Shown: piece by piece, positions 28,117-36,841 of the stretch
Numbering within the stretch: the stretch's first letter is position 1
How the letters are laid out: every line of letters begins with the position of its first letter
From: CAVEFW01 sp963643505
Lineage (GTDB): Bacteria; Actinomycetota; Coriobacteriia; Coriobacteriales; Eggerthellaceae
NCBI GenBank assembly: GCA_963643505.1
Contig: CAVIKF010000003.1
Location: 173,611 to 237,610 of the forward strand
DNA: 64,000 nucleotides
Reading direction: 5' to 3'
Notes under the pieces: generated by a model
What the model was told of the DNA's origin: nothing
Database searches by the model: none
What the model saw: only the letters and a program-made list of their open reading frames with translations
Position numbers and translations under genes: made by a program

Positions 28117-28953
28117 CTAGGAAATCCTCTCAACCTTGGCACGCCGCTCCAACGTCTCTCCGTCAAGATTGTACAACGCATCAAGGAGATACATACGGAA
28201 AGAGCCGTTGCCGTCTGTCGGCTTCATGCGCTCCTTTGCGATCTCGCCAGCAACACCGTGGCCGGCAACCGCGGCGACGACCGCCTCCAACGTGTTCTCG
28301 GGGTTGGCCACCGCGTAAGCTGCGGTGGTGCAAGAAAGCATGCATCCCGTTCCCGTGACGCGCCCCATGATGGGCACTCCGTTATAGATTGCGAACGCCC
28401 GCTCCCCATCGGCAACGATGTCGATGGCTCCGGTGATGGCGACGACGGCGCCACAGGTCTTGGCAAGCGTTCGGGCATAGCCGGCGGAAGCTGTGAGGTT
28501 GTCCGGCGTCACCACGTCCTCAGGGCTCACATCCACGCCTCGGGTGGTGGCGCTGGCGCCGACAAGGGCCTTGACCTCGCTCATGTTCGCGCGGATGATG
28601 CCGATCTTGCAAGAGTCCAACAGCATGGCGGCGGTTTGGGTGCGCAACGCGCTCGCCCCTGCGCCCACCGGATCGAGCAGGATGGGGTGGCCAAGCTGGG
28701 TCGCCGTCGTACCCGCAAGTTGCATACCATTGATGGTACGCAGATTGAGGGTGCCGATATTGAGGACGAGACCGCCACAAATGGTCGTGATGTCAACCAC
28801 GTCTTGGGGCTCGTCACTCATGATGGGACTGCCTCCGCAAGCCAAGAGCGCATTTGCACAGTCATTGACCGTCACGTAGTTCGTGATGCAGTGGACAAGG
28901 GGGGTTTTGGTGCGGACGTTCTCGAGGGCCGCCTTCAATGCGAATGTTTCCAT
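28117..28953 (-). CDS. thiM: hydroxyethylthiazole kinase
   Basis: Phosphorylates the thiazole alcohol during thiamine salvage. The 278-residue ribokinase-like protein has VHCITNYVTVNDCANALLA, SPIMSDEP, LDPVGAGAS and the C-terminal GTGCMLSCTTAAYA. Its ATG overlaps the thiC stop by one base (TAATG), so the two genes are probably translationally coupled. Confidence 0.96.
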   Translation of the reverse strand: METFALKAALENVRTKTPLVHCITNYVTVNDCANALLACGGSPIMSDEPQDVVDITTICGGLVLNIGTLNLRTINGMQLAGTTATQLGHPILLDPVGAGASALRTQTAAMLLDSCKIGIIRANMSEVKALVGASATTRGVDVSPEDVVTPDNLTASAGYARTLAKTCGAVVAITGAIDIVADGERAFAIYNGVPIMGRVTGTGCMLSCTTAAYAVANPENTLEAVVAAVAGHGVAGEIAKERMKPTDGNGSFRMYLLDALYNLDGETLERRAKVERIS

Positions 28954-30296
28954 TAGTACTCGTCTCCCAAATCAATCGTCAAATCATCCATAATCTGGTT
29001 CACCGTGCGCACGGCACACATCTTGCCGCACATGGTGCAGGTTCCTTCCGTGGAAGGAGGCGCGCTCTCAAAATATTCCCGTGGTTTCACCGGGTCGATG
29101 GCGAGGCTGAACATCTCCTCCCAATCCATGCGGCGCCGGGCATCGCTCATGCGATTGTCACGATCGCGAGCACCTGGAACGCCTTTGGCAAGATCAGCGG
29201 CATGGGCGGCGATCTTGGTAGCTACCAACCCCTCTCGAACGTCGGATGCGTCAGGAAGGCGCAGATGCTCAGCAGGGGTCACATAGCAAAGGAAATCCGC
29301 ACCGCAGGTACCTGCAATGGCGCCTCCGATGGCACTGGTGATGTGGTCATAGCCCGGAGCGATGTCGGTGACAAGGGGCCCCAAGACGTAGAAGGGCGCG
29401 TCATGGCACAGACGCTTCTCCATTTTCATGTTTGCCGCAATCTCGTCCATGGCCATGTGCCCCGGACCCTCTACCATGACTTGGACGCCGGCGGCCCATG
29501 CGCGCTTTGTCAGCTTGCCAATCTCAATCAGCTCTGCAATCTGGCCGGCGTCGGAGGCGTCGTAGTTGGAACCAGGACGCATAGCGTCACCGATGCTGAT
29601 GGTCACATCATGCTCATGCAGGATCTTTAAGACCTCGTCGTAGTACTCGTAGAAGGGGTTTTCATTGCCCGTCGCCTCCATCCACGCAAAGATGAGGCTG
29701 CCCCCGCGACTCACGATGTTCATGAGACGGCCGGTCTCCTTGAATGACTCGATGACGCGGCGGTTCATGCCCGCATGGATCGTGACGAAATCGACACCAT
29801 CCTCGGCGTGACGACGCACGACGTCCAAGAAGTCTTGGGGCGTGATGGTGATGAGCGCCTTTTCGAGGTAGCCGATGGCGTCATACATGGGGACGGTCCC
29901 GATCATAGCCGGGCTCTTTTCGATGAGCGCGGTGCGGAACGCCTGTGTCTTGCCATGGTTGGAAAGGTCCATGATGGCCTCGGCACCCAACTCGAGGGCC
30001 ACCTCCACCTTGCGCCACTCCTCCTCCTCGTTCATGAGGTCCCCAGAGATCCCAAGGTTGACGTTGACCTTGGTACGCAAACCACCGCCGACACCCTCGG
30101 GGCTTAAGTTCTTGTGGTGGATGTTGGCAGGAATGGCGATGCGGCCGCAAGCCACCCCGTCGCGGACCCACTCCGGGTCGCGCCCCTCCTTCTCGGCAAC
30201 GATGCGCATGGCGCGGGTGATCTCACCGGCGCGGGCAAAGTCGATTTGGGTGACGGGGTTGTTGGATATAGCCGTATCAACGGCGGTGTGTGCCAT
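28953..30296 (-). CDS. thiC: phosphomethylpyrimidine synthase ThiC
   Basis: Radical SAM enzyme that converts aminoimidazole ribotide to HMP-P. The 447-residue protein includes GADAIMDLS-like [43 protein letters not shown] and the C-terminal cluster motif [10 protein letters not shown], matching the CxxCxxxxC type of ThiC. First gene of thiC-thiM-thiE-thiD-glutaredoxin; its ribosome site GGGAGAAG forms the end of the TPP riboswitch, so translation control is likely. ThiC catalysis usually needs reduced clusters and hence anaerobic-type chemistry. Confidence 0.97.
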   Translation of the reverse strand: MAHTAVDTAISNNPVTQIDFARAGEITRAMRIVAEKEGRDPEWVRDGVACGRIAIPANIHHKNLSPEGVGGGLRTKVNVNLGISGDLMNEEEEWRKVEVALELGAEAIMDLSNHGKTQAFRTALIEKSPAMIGTVPMYDAIGYLEKALITITPQDFLDVVRRHAEDGVDFVTIHAGMNRRVIESFKETGRLMNIVSRGGSLIFAWMEATGNENPFYEYYDEVLKILHEHDVTISIGDAMRPGSNYDASDAGQIAELIEIGKLTKRAWAAGVQVMVEGPGHMAMDEIAANMKMEKRLCHDAPFYVLGPLVTDIAPGYDHITSAIGGAIAGTCGADFLCYVTPAEHLRLPDASDVREGLVATKIAAHAADLAKGVPGARDRDNRMSDARRRMDWEEMFSLAIDPVKPREYFESAPPSTEGTCTMCGKMCAVRTVNQIMDDLTIDLGDEY

Positions 30297-30301
30297 AATC
30301 T

Positions 30302-30396
30302 TCTCCCTTCGTTGGCATTACCCACATCAGGTTCCTATAGGGTCGAGGCGATCCGTCGCCTCCTCTCAGCCCGCCGCATTCGCGAGCTCCCCTGCT
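30302..30396 (-). promoter_or_regulatory. TPP riboswitch (thi box)
   Basis: On the minus strand the leader holds the conserved thi elements GGGCTGAGAGG, then CCCTATAGGAACCTGAT and GGGTAATGCCAACGAAGGG. The 3' edge runs into GGGAGAAG, the ribosome site of thiC, so the switch is likely translational. It controls the whole thiC to glutaredoxin operon. Confidence 0.95.
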
Positions 30397-30490
30397 ATGC
30401 GATTGTGAAACCGGGACAAGTATACCCCGCCCACGACACAGGCGGGAAATCTTTAGGAATAAGGTGCAAAACGGGCAAGGTTCGCGCTCG

Positions 30491-31222
30491 CTAGAGGTGA
30501 TGGAGGTCGGCTTCCACGTCGGCGGGATACAACACGAACAACGTTCCGTCCTCGATCTCAATACAACCGCTTCGCGCAACCAACTCGTTGGAGAGGCCGA
30601 GGCTTGTACGATTGGTCAACGTCACGCCCGAAAGAGAGTAATACATGCCCTGTTCCCTCACGCCGTGCACGCGATCCGTCGCAGCAAACACAGAAACAGA
30701 CCCGTAGGTGGGAGCACCAAGGTCAGGAATGACCTCTGCTTGGAGGCCTTTGTCAACCTCAAGCGTAAGGCGTCTTGGACCGCTCACGGGCTCAAGGATG
30801 ACGGCGCGGGGACGACGCTCGTTCGCGCTTCCCTTGTCCCCTGATGACACGTCCACCGCACGCACGCGCACGCCACGTTCTGCCACAGACGCAAGGTTTT
30901 GCAACGCCGCCAAGGTGTGGTCCATACGCCCCCCGAGACATCCATATACGACGATGTCGGTCGCTCCCTGCTCCAAGGCGTAGTCCAAGGCAAGCTCGAG
31001 GTCGCTCTTGTCCTTGATGGCGGGATGCACAAGGGCGCCCTCGGGAACATATCCCAAGGAGTCGAAATCGCCAAGGATTACATCGGGCACGACTCCGGCT
31101 TCTTGCACATAGATCAGCCCCGAGTCCACTGCGATGACGCGCTCGAAGGCGCCTGTCGCGACGCGACTCGCAAAATCCTTGGTCGCAAACGCCGAAGCAC
31201 ATACCACCGCCCAGGACGCCAT
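30491..31222 (-). CDS. thiN: thiamine diphosphokinase
   Basis: Transfers pyrophosphate from ATP to thiamine. The 243-residue protein has VIAVDSGL, VPDVILGDFDSLG, DKSDLELALDYALE and GCLGGRMDHTLA, the standard set for this family. The start MASWAVVCASAF at 31222 is preferred because GGGAGGT lies just upstream; an ATG 75 bases further upstream lacks a ribosome site. The gene lies upstream of the thi riboswitch on the same strand, and the riboswitch lies after its stop, so it is probably expressed separately from the riboswitch-controlled genes. Confidence 0.95.
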   Translation of the reverse strand: MASWAVVCASAFATKDFASRVATGAFERVIAVDSGLIYVQEAGVVPDVILGDFDSLGYVPEGALVHPAIKDKSDLELALDYALEQGATDIVVYGCLGGRMDHTLAALQNLASVAERGVRVRAVDVSSGDKGSANERRPRAVILEPVSGPRRLTLEVDKGLQAEVIPDLGAPTYGSVSVFAATDRVHGVREQGMYYSLSGVTLTNRTSLGLSNELVARSGCIEIEDGTLFVLYPADVEADLHHL

Positions 31223-31368
31223 ACCTACCTCCCTTGCTCGCTCATCCCTCAATCTCAAAAGCGCCGACTTCCGTTGCGCGGCGTCTCCGTCTTCCAATGC
31301 AGAGCGTCACCATCCAATGTGTGACGCCTCAATCGCTATTGTGCAACGCCCTCGATTGTCACTCGTGC

Positions 31369-31374
31369 TAGAAT
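31369..31374 (+). promoter_or_regulatory. extended -10 promoter of rnpB
   Basis: TGCTAGAAT combines a TG dinucleotide one base before TAGAAT (31369-31374). Transcription would start near 31381, exactly where the RNase P helix P1 begins. Confidence 0.6.
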
Positions 31375-31381
31375 ATCACGC

Positions 31382-31726
31382 GCGAGCGGGCCAGACGGTC
31401 GCGTGCAGCGATGCACGAGGAAAGTCCGGGCTCCTCAGGGCAGGATGCCAGCTAACGGCTGGGCGGGGCGACCCGACGGATTAGTGCCACAGAAAAGAAA
31501 ACTCCCGTACGGCAACGCACGAGAAAAGCTGAAACGGTGCGGTAAGAGCGCACCAGCACGCTGGCAACAGCGCGGCTTGGTAAACCCCATCCGGAGCAAA
31601 CGCAAATAGGAGCGCCATGGATTTCGCCCTGATCCGCGCTCGGGTTGCGCGCTAGAGGCGTGTGGCGACACACGCAGTAGATAAATGGCCGTCCCACGAC
31701 AGAACCCGGCTTATCGGCCCGCTCGC
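31382..31726 (+). ncRNA. rnpB: RNase P RNA, bacterial type A
   Basis: The 5' part has the universal P4 strand GAGGAAAGTCCGGGCTCC and the 3' part ends with ACAGAACCCGGCTTAT, which closes the P4 region. P1 is a perfect 11-base helix: GCGAGCGGGCC (31382-31392) pairs with GGCCCGCTCGC (31716-31726). The internal CTTGGTAAACCCCATCCGG segment matches the catalytic core. It is the only plus-strand gene between 21.4 and 55.5 kb. Confidence 0.96.
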
Positions 31727-31784
31727 CAAAACCTGACAGGTGCCAGGTGCCTGTCGCACGCCAAAACCTGACAGGCACCTGTCA
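31726..31784. repeat. palindromic repeat pair after rnpB
   Basis: CCAAAACCTGACAGG occurs at 31726-31740 and 31761-31775. Each copy is followed by an inverted segment (GGTGCCTGTC or GCACCTGTC), so the element can fold into alternative hairpins. It looks like an intergenic palindromic repeat family; other copies would have to be sought elsewhere in the genome. Confidence 0.7.
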
Positions 31785-31800
31785 CAACCCCACACGAAAC

Positions 31801-31831
31801 AAAAAAAGCGCCCCCAAGATGTCGGGAGCGC
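31801..31831 (-). terminator. terminator of the ftsZ-divIVA end of the dcw cluster
   Basis: On the minus strand GCGCTCCC and GGGGGCGC (31824-31831 and 31808-31815) form an eight-pair stem, followed by seven T. It lies 35 bases after the divIVA stop. Confidence 0.88.
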
Positions 31832-31866
31832 ATGGTACACAAAAGTCCGCGGAGGCGGGGTCTTAT

Positions 31867-32673
31867 CTAGTCGAGGTCATCGAATTCCAAATCGTTGACG
31901 ACTGCGTCGCCGTAACCAGACAGGTCGCGATCGTTAGCGTACGCAGTCGGAGTAGCGGGCGCGGCAACCGTGTTGTCGGCGGAGAACACGGGGGTGACAT
32001 AGTTGCTGGCAGCCTGGTAGGTGGATGCATCACCACGAGACTGGGACTTGGTGGAACGAGCATGGGCACTTGCTGTGATGGAAGCGTCGGAGATGTCTGC
32101 CAACTTCGAGGTGGCGTCGGAGATGAAATCCTTGAGAACGGACTGGAAACGACCGCGCATCTCCTCGCAATCCTCATCGAGCTTGCGCATCTCATCGAGG
32201 ATCTCCTGCTTGTCAGCATTCGCGTCAGCGATGATGCGGGAAGCCTCCGCACGGGCATCGGCAACGATGGCATCCGCCTCGTCGTCGGCCTTGGCGATGG
32301 TCTCGTCGGCGGTACGCTGAGCGATAACGAGTGCTTGGGCGATAGCCTTGTCGTTTGCCTTCTTCTCGGAGAGCTGGCGCTCAAGGTCGGCAATGCGAGC
32401 AGAAGCCTCGAAATCCTCCTCCTCGACCAACTCTTGCCCATCTTCCTCAGCTGCAAGGTCAATCGGATCCATAGCGATGGTCTCAAAGCCGTCGTAGGTG
32501 TCGTCGGTATCGTCGACGCCGTCAAGCTGGGCCTCGAGCTCGGCGATGCGAGCATTCAGAGCGTCGATCTCATCCGCGACATGCTCGAGGAAAACGTCAA
32601 CTTCGTCGACGTCATAGCCCTTACGTTCGATGTTGAAACTCTGGTTTTGGATATCCTCGGAAGTGATTGCCAT
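31867..32673 (-). CDS. divIVA: DivIVA-domain cell division/polarity protein
   Basis: Peripheral membrane coiled-coil protein that marks poles and septa. The 268-residue product begins MAITSEDIQNQSFNIERKGY with the DivIVA fold (GYDVDEVDVFLEHVADEID), then a coiled coil from about residue 80 to 180 rich in Ala, Glu and Asp, and a low-complexity tail ending LEFDDLD. The start at 32673 is set by GGAGGAAC. It is the last gene of the cluster. Confidence 0.92.
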   Translation of the reverse strand: MAITSEDIQNQSFNIERKGYDVDEVDVFLEHVADEIDALNARIAELEAQLDGVDDTDDTYDGFETIAMDPIDLAAEEDGQELVEEEDFEASARIADLERQLSEKKANDKAIAQALVIAQRTADETIAKADDEADAIVADARAEASRIIADANADKQEILDEMRKLDEDCEEMRGRFQSVLKDFISDATSKLADISDASITASAHARSTKSQSRGDASTYQAASNYVTPVFSADNTVAAPATPTAYANDRDLSGYGDAVVNDLEFDDLD

Positions 32674-32746
32674 ATGAAGTTCCTCCAATGTCTTGTCAGC
32701 AAAAATAGTTGCTAGATACCAAATACTACTTTCAAAAGCGGAGCAC

Positions 32747-32995
32747 CTACAGGAAGCGCGCCACCAATTGCAAAACGAGCAGTGCAAAGATCGGAGAGAT
32801 ATCTATCATCCCGATCGGCGGAATGATGCGTTTGAAGATATTCAGATAGGGGTCGCAAACACGACCGAGAACCTCGTTGATATCGCGAAGAATCCCCTGG
32901 TTGGTCGGAAACCAACTCAAAAGCACGTACACGACGATGAGAAGGCTGTACAAATCAATCAACCTTCCCAAAACCGCCAGCAACGTCGTCAACAT
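32747..32995 (-). CDS. yggT: YggT (YlmG) family membrane protein
   Basis: An 82-residue protein with two membrane segments (LLAVLGRLIDLYSLLIVVYVLLSW and IDISPIFALLVLQLVARF), separated by the YggT signature PYLNIFKRIIPPIG. In Gram-positives ylmG lies between sepF and divIVA, as here, and is linked to envelope growth. ATG at 32995 follows GAGGA; a TTG one codon upstream is possible. Confidence 0.9.
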   Translation of the reverse strand: MLTTLLAVLGRLIDLYSLLIVVYVLLSWFPTNQGILRDINEVLGRVCDPYLNIFKRIIPPIGMIDISPIFALLVLQLVARFL

Positions 32996-33035
32996 CAAAT
33001 CATCCTCACCTATTCCGCCTCATCCAGCCCACCGG

Positions 33036-33764
33036 CTAGATGACGCCTTGCCCTTTCAACGAAGCCTTCTCGGATTCGCTCAGGGACGCGCCCGTGCTGA
33101 TCGCGAACACCTTGTTGCCAACACAATCGACACGGGCATCGAGAGCGCTCGCAACACCGAACGAAAAGTCGAGGACGCGGTTGAACAGATTATCCGGAGT
33201 CGCCCTCAAGGAAAGCACCGCAACGTCACCGGAACGGACGATCCTCGCGACGCGCTCGACGTCGTTGTAGGCCATGGGCCTGATGACGGAGAGGTTGCGA
33301 CTCGTACTCAAGGTCGACGCGAAACGCCCCTCAGTTTGAAGCTGGGAAGAAACGGGGCTCGAAGGAGCCGGCGTCCTGCTATCGATGACAACACGATCTC
33401 TCCCGTCAACCCCCCGGGCGCTCCCGTAGCTTTGACGCTCGAAGGCGTTGGCCTTGACATCGTCAATCGTCACCAGACGCGGTGTGGAAGAATAGGAGCG
33501 ACTCGTTGAGCGAGTGGTAACCGGAGCGTAGGGCTCGTAGTTGGAAGACTCATAAGATCCACCATACTCGGCCTCGTCGAAGCCTTCCTCGCCGAAGTCG
33601 AAGCCATCCTCGAAATCGTCGTCGTAATCGTCATAGCCATCGTCGTACTCGTCGTAGCCCTCGTCATAGCCGTTCTTGTCCTCGTCGGAGGAAAGGCCCA
33701 GGCGGGACTTGATGTTGTCGAGCACGCCACTGGCGGCGCCGGCATTGATCTTGGGAAGTTCCAT
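33036..33764 (-). CDS. sepF: cell division protein SepF
   Basis: FtsZ-bundling membrane anchor that substitutes for FtsA in many Gram-positives. The 242-residue protein has a short N-terminal membrane-binding helix (VLDNIKSRLGL), a very acidic Asp/Tyr/Glu-rich linker (residues about 30-70), a second variable linker, and the SepF core (SVIRPMAYNDVERVARIVRSGDVAVLSL ... RVLDFSFGVASALD). No ftsA lies in the cluster, which agrees with SepF tethering FtsZ. ATG at 33764 follows AGGTGA. Confidence 0.93.
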   Translation of the reverse strand: MELPKINAGAASGVLDNIKSRLGLSSDEDKNGYDEGYDEYDDGYDDYDDDFEDGFDFGEEGFDEAEYGGSYESSNYEPYAPVTTRSTSRSYSSTPRLVTIDDVKANAFERQSYGSARGVDGRDRVVIDSRTPAPSSPVSSQLQTEGRFASTLSTSRNLSVIRPMAYNDVERVARIVRSGDVAVLSLRATPDNLFNRVLDFSFGVASALDARVDCVGNKVFAISTGASLSESEKASLKGQGVI

Positions 33765-33866
33765 TGGGTTCACCTATCTAAGTCTTTCAGAGTCGAAAAA
33801 ACCTACATCTGACTATTAAACCAGATTTCTATAGGAAAAGTCCCGTTCATAACGGATAAAGTATGA

Positions 33867-34559
33867 TTACAACACAAAGGATTCGCTGAAAACGGCACGA
33901 CCGATGCGCACCATGGTGGCACCCTCCCGCACCGCGACGCGCCAATCCTCGCTCATACCCATGGAAAGCTCGGTAAATACCGCCGCATTCTCCGGCGACA
34001 AGGTCCCCTTGATTGAGTCACGCAAACTTCGCAGACCAGCGAAGGTCTCGCGTGCGACCTTCAAATCCCCTTGGGGAGCCATCGTCATGAGCCCGACGAC
34101 ACGCACATTGCCGAGAGCGGCAATCTTTGCCACAAGCTCGAAAGCCTCCTGCGGGGTCACGCCGCCTTTGGTGTCCTCCCCCGACACGTTCACCTCGACA
34201 AGAACATCTTGGACCTTGCCAAGATCCTTTGCGGCGGCGTCGATCTTTTGGGCGTGACCGAGTTGATACAGAGAGTGGATGAGAGAAGCATGGGCCACGA
34301 TATCAGGAATACGGCGAGATTGGATGTTGCCGATGAAATGCCACGTGGCCTCAGGATGGGACGCAGCTTTCTCAATGAGGCAATCGGGGCGGTTCTCGCC
34401 GAAATCCCGTGCGCCTTGCCCCATGGCGCGAGCAACCGCGTCAACGTCCACCGTCTTGGAGACAGCGATGAGCTTCACGACCTCCTTGTCACGACCGGCT
34501 GCGACAGCCTCGCGGGCCACATCGTCCGCAATCGCTTGATAGTTCTCACCAGGAAGCAT
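33867..34559 (-). CDS. yggS: YggS-family pyridoxal phosphate homeostasis protein
   Basis: A 230-residue PLP-binding TIM-barrel protein that buffers cellular PLP. Visible motifs are LIAVSKTVDVDAVARA (with the Schiff-base lysine), DFGENRPDCLIEK, WHFIGNIQSRR, GLMTMAP and SMGMSEDW. The ATG at 34559 follows GAGAGAGG; an upstream extension exists but is out of character with the family. Third gene of the ylmDE-sepF-ylmG-divIVA block. Confidence 0.95.
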   Translation of the reverse strand: MLPGENYQAIADDVAREAVAAGRDKEVVKLIAVSKTVDVDAVARAMGQGARDFGENRPDCLIEKAASHPEATWHFIGNIQSRRIPDIVAHASLIHSLYQLGHAQKIDAAAKDLGKVQDVLVEVNVSGEDTKGGVTPQEAFELVAKIAALGNVRVVGLMTMAPQGDLKVARETFAGLRSLRDSIKGTLSPENAAVFTELSMGMSEDWRVAVREGATMVRIGRAVFSESFVL

Positions 34560-34572
34560 AGATAACCTCTCT

Positions 34573-35400
34573 CTAGAGACGAACCGCAAGGGCACCATGG
34601 CGCCCACAGACACCACCGGATGCGCGATACGAAAAATAGGTTTGCGCGTTGCATCGCGTGCAGAAAGGCGCAACCACGATGCGGGCGGGATCAACCCCGG
34701 CAAAAACCACGTCCGTCGACACCGCGCGAGCAAGGTTGACGCAAGAGCCCTCCACGCATTCCGTGCCGAAAGCCTCGGCAAATCGCGCACGAACATCCTC
34801 GCCCGTCTCGAAGCACTCAACATGGATATGGGGACCGATGTAGACATTCATTTTGCTTGCCGTACCAAACACTCCCGCAGCCACATCCCGGGCCACAAGC
34901 TCGCGTACCGACTTGCCGGCGATGCCCGCCACCGCTCCGCGCCATCCCGCATGAGCCACCGCGAAACGCCCCGTAGGCGAAACAATGACGACCGGCGTGC
35001 AATCCGCAAAGCAAAGCAACGCCGTGACGCCAAAAGTCTCCACCACAAGAGCATCCGCCCCCGCATCCGACTCCCGACGGGCGCGCTCCAAAGCCGCATC
35101 CCCGCTCTCGGAGATGACGACGAGGTCGGTTCCGTGTACCTGGTTGGGCACGACAAGTCCCCCCTCAGGGGCACCGATCGCCTCCATGAGCGCTCGACGG
35201 TTCCTCAGCACCGTCTCGCGATCATCGTTGACATGGGTTCCAAGGTTGAGCGAGTCAAACGGCCCCTCGCTGAATCCTCCCGCACGTTGCGTGAAAGCCA
35301 CCCGAACGCCAACCGACGACACCAAGGCGTCGTCGGTCAGTACAGGTATGCTGTTAATCGTCGTGAGGTTCAACCGAGGCTCTGACAAGGTGTCGGCCAT
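34573..35400 (-). CDS. pgeF: peptidoglycan editing factor PgeF (YfiH/polyphenol oxidase family)
   Basis: A 275-residue laccase-domain protein. It has VAFTQRAGGFSEGPFDSLNLG, PNQVHGT, ADALV, CFADCTPVVIVSP, AVAHAGWRGAVAGI and the zinc-site motif IGPHIHVECFET, followed by CTRC. In E. coli YfiH hydrolyses misincorporated L-Ser from UDP-MurNAc-dipeptide, so a muropeptide-correcting role fits the dcw location. ATG at 35400 follows AGGAGGT. Confidence 0.93.
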   Translation of the reverse strand: MADTLSEPRLNLTTINSIPVLTDDALVSSVGVRVAFTQRAGGFSEGPFDSLNLGTHVNDDRETVLRNRRALMEAIGAPEGGLVVPNQVHGTDLVVISESGDAALERARRESDAGADALVVETFGVTALLCFADCTPVVIVSPTGRFAVAHAGWRGAVAGIAGKSVRELVARDVAAGVFGTASKMNVYIGPHIHVECFETGEDVRARFAEAFGTECVEGSCVNLARAVSTDVVFAGVDPARIVVAPFCTRCNAQTYFSYRASGGVCGRHGALAVRL

Positions 35401-35413
35401 CGCTGTGTACCTC

Positions 35414-36556
35414 CTAGCGTTGGCGCTTCAGGAAGTCGGGAATGTAATCCTCATCGGCGAAACGGTTGCTCGAGGAAGGGGTCGTGTAGGTGGGCGCAGC
35501 GTAGGTCGTGGGCGTGGAAGCCGGCGGAATGATGGAGCCCGCCGTGTTGCTCGGCTCGGCGAGACGCGTGCTGCGACCGAAATCCATGGAGTCCTGTGTA
35601 CCGGTTATCTTGAAACCGGTGGCGATGACGGTGATGCGAACGGAATCGCCCATGTTCTCGTCAACGATTTGGCCATAGATGATGTTGGCGTTTTCGTCAG
35701 CACAAGCCTCGACGGTGTGGGCAGCCTCGGCGACCTCTTGCAACGTCAGGTCCGGGCCGCCAGCGATGGAGAACAGAACGCGAGTCGCACCGGCGATGGA
35801 GGACTCGAGCAGGCTGGAGTTGGTGGCTTGGCTTGCAGCCTCGAGGGCGCGGTTCTCACCAGCGGAGACACCGATGCCCATCATGGCGGTACCGGCGTCT
35901 TTCATGACGGACTTGATATCGGCAAAGTCGAGGTTGATGAGACCGGGGATGGTGATCAGATCGGTGACGCCTTGGATGCCTTGGCGCAACGTATCATCAG
36001 CGATGCGGAACGCATCGATCATGCTCGTCTTTTTGTCGACGATCTCGAGCAGACGGTCATTGGGAATGACGATGAGGGTGTCGACCTTTTGGCTCAAAAG
36101 CTCAACGCCCTGTTCAGCTTGGTTGCGACGGACGCGACCCTCGAAGGAGAAGGGCTTTGTGACGATACCAACGGTCAGCGCTCCGATCTCCTCACGAGCA
36201 ATCTCGGCGATGATCGGTGCGGCGCCCGTACCAGTGCCACCACCCTCGCCCGCGGTAACGAAGACCATGTCGGCCTCGCTCAACGCCTCGCGAATCTCTG
36301 CGCGGCTCTCCTCGGCGGCTTGGCAACCAACCTCAGGGTTCGCACCGGCGCCCAAGCCGCGCGTCAGCTCCTCGCCGATGTGGATGGTCTTGTCCGCATC
36401 GGACATGAGCAGCGCCTGTCGATCCGTGTTGACGGCGATAAACTCAACGCCCTGAACACCAGCTTCGACCATGCGGTTAACGGCATTGGTACCGCCGCCG
36501 CCGACACCGACGACCTTGATAACCGCCAAATGTTCGGAACCACTTCTAATTGGCAT
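35414..36556 (-). CDS. ftsZ: cell division protein FtsZ
   Basis: Tubulin-like GTPase that forms the Z ring. The 380-residue protein has [15 protein letters not shown], the tubulin signature [16 protein letters not shown] and the C-terminal tail motif YIPDFLKRQ, which binds membrane anchors such as SepF. The ATG at 36556 (MPIRSGSEH) is preferred; GTG at 36571 is an alternative. It has its own promoter in the 261 bases after ftsQ, so it can be expressed beyond the upstream cluster. Confidence 0.97.
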   Translation of the reverse strand: MPIRSGSEHLAVIKVVGVGGGGTNAVNRMVEAGVQGVEFIAVNTDRQALLMSDADKTIHIGEELTRGLGAGANPEVGCQAAEESRAEIREALSEADMVFVTAGEGGGTGTGAAPIIAEIAREEIGALTVGIVTKPFSFEGRVRRNQAEQGVELLSQKVDTLIVIPNDRLLEIVDKKTSMIDAFRIADDTLRQGIQGVTDLITIPGLINLDFADIKSVMKDAGTAMMGIGVSAGENRALEAASQATNSSLLESSIAGATRVLFSIAGGPDLTLQEVAEAAHTVEACADENANIIYGQIVDENMGDSVRITVIATGFKITGTQDSMDFGRSTRLAEPSNTAGSIIPPASTPTTYAAPTYTTPSSSNRFADEDYIPDFLKRQR

Positions 36557-36644
36557 TGTATCCACCCACACCTTCTGTGTTGTGATGTCTCTTCTTATCT
36601 CTATGCATGCAAATGCAAATACGTGCAGTTACACATATTCAAAT

Positions 36645-36672
36645 ATTGTACACGATGGCCACTCCGATGCAA
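36645..36672 (-). promoter_or_regulatory. ftsZ promoter
   Basis: TTGCAT (36667-36672), 16-base spacer, TACAAT (36645-36650) on the minus strand, about 88 bases upstream of the ftsZ start. The intervening leader is AT-rich and contains repeated ATGCAAAT-like words. Confidence 0.6.
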
Positions 36673-36772
36673 GAAATAAGGCGTCTTATCCCATTTGAAC
36701 ATTCACATTTTTCCCAAAAGGGCAGGTGATATGCGCAAGCTAGACGTAACTCCAGGCCGGTTGATGCCTACA

Positions 36773-36841
36773 CACGCTAGGCGGAGCACCATGTCGGCCG
36801 ATCGGCGCTTGCGCACGCTAGGCGGAGCGCCATGTCGGCCG
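36773..36841. repeat. 28-bp repeat pair duplicating the ftsQ 3' end
   Basis: CACGCTAGGCGGAGCRCCAT-type copies lie at 36773-36800 and 36814-36841, 41 bases apart, with one difference. The second copy is the last 24 bases of ftsQ, including its stop codon; the first copy lies just downstream in the transcript. Confidence 0.85.

Noticed and set aside
31403..31840. Short ORFs across the rnpB region on both strands
   Set aside because: The segment folds as RNase P RNA with a perfect P1 helix and conserved core; the ORFs are coincidental.
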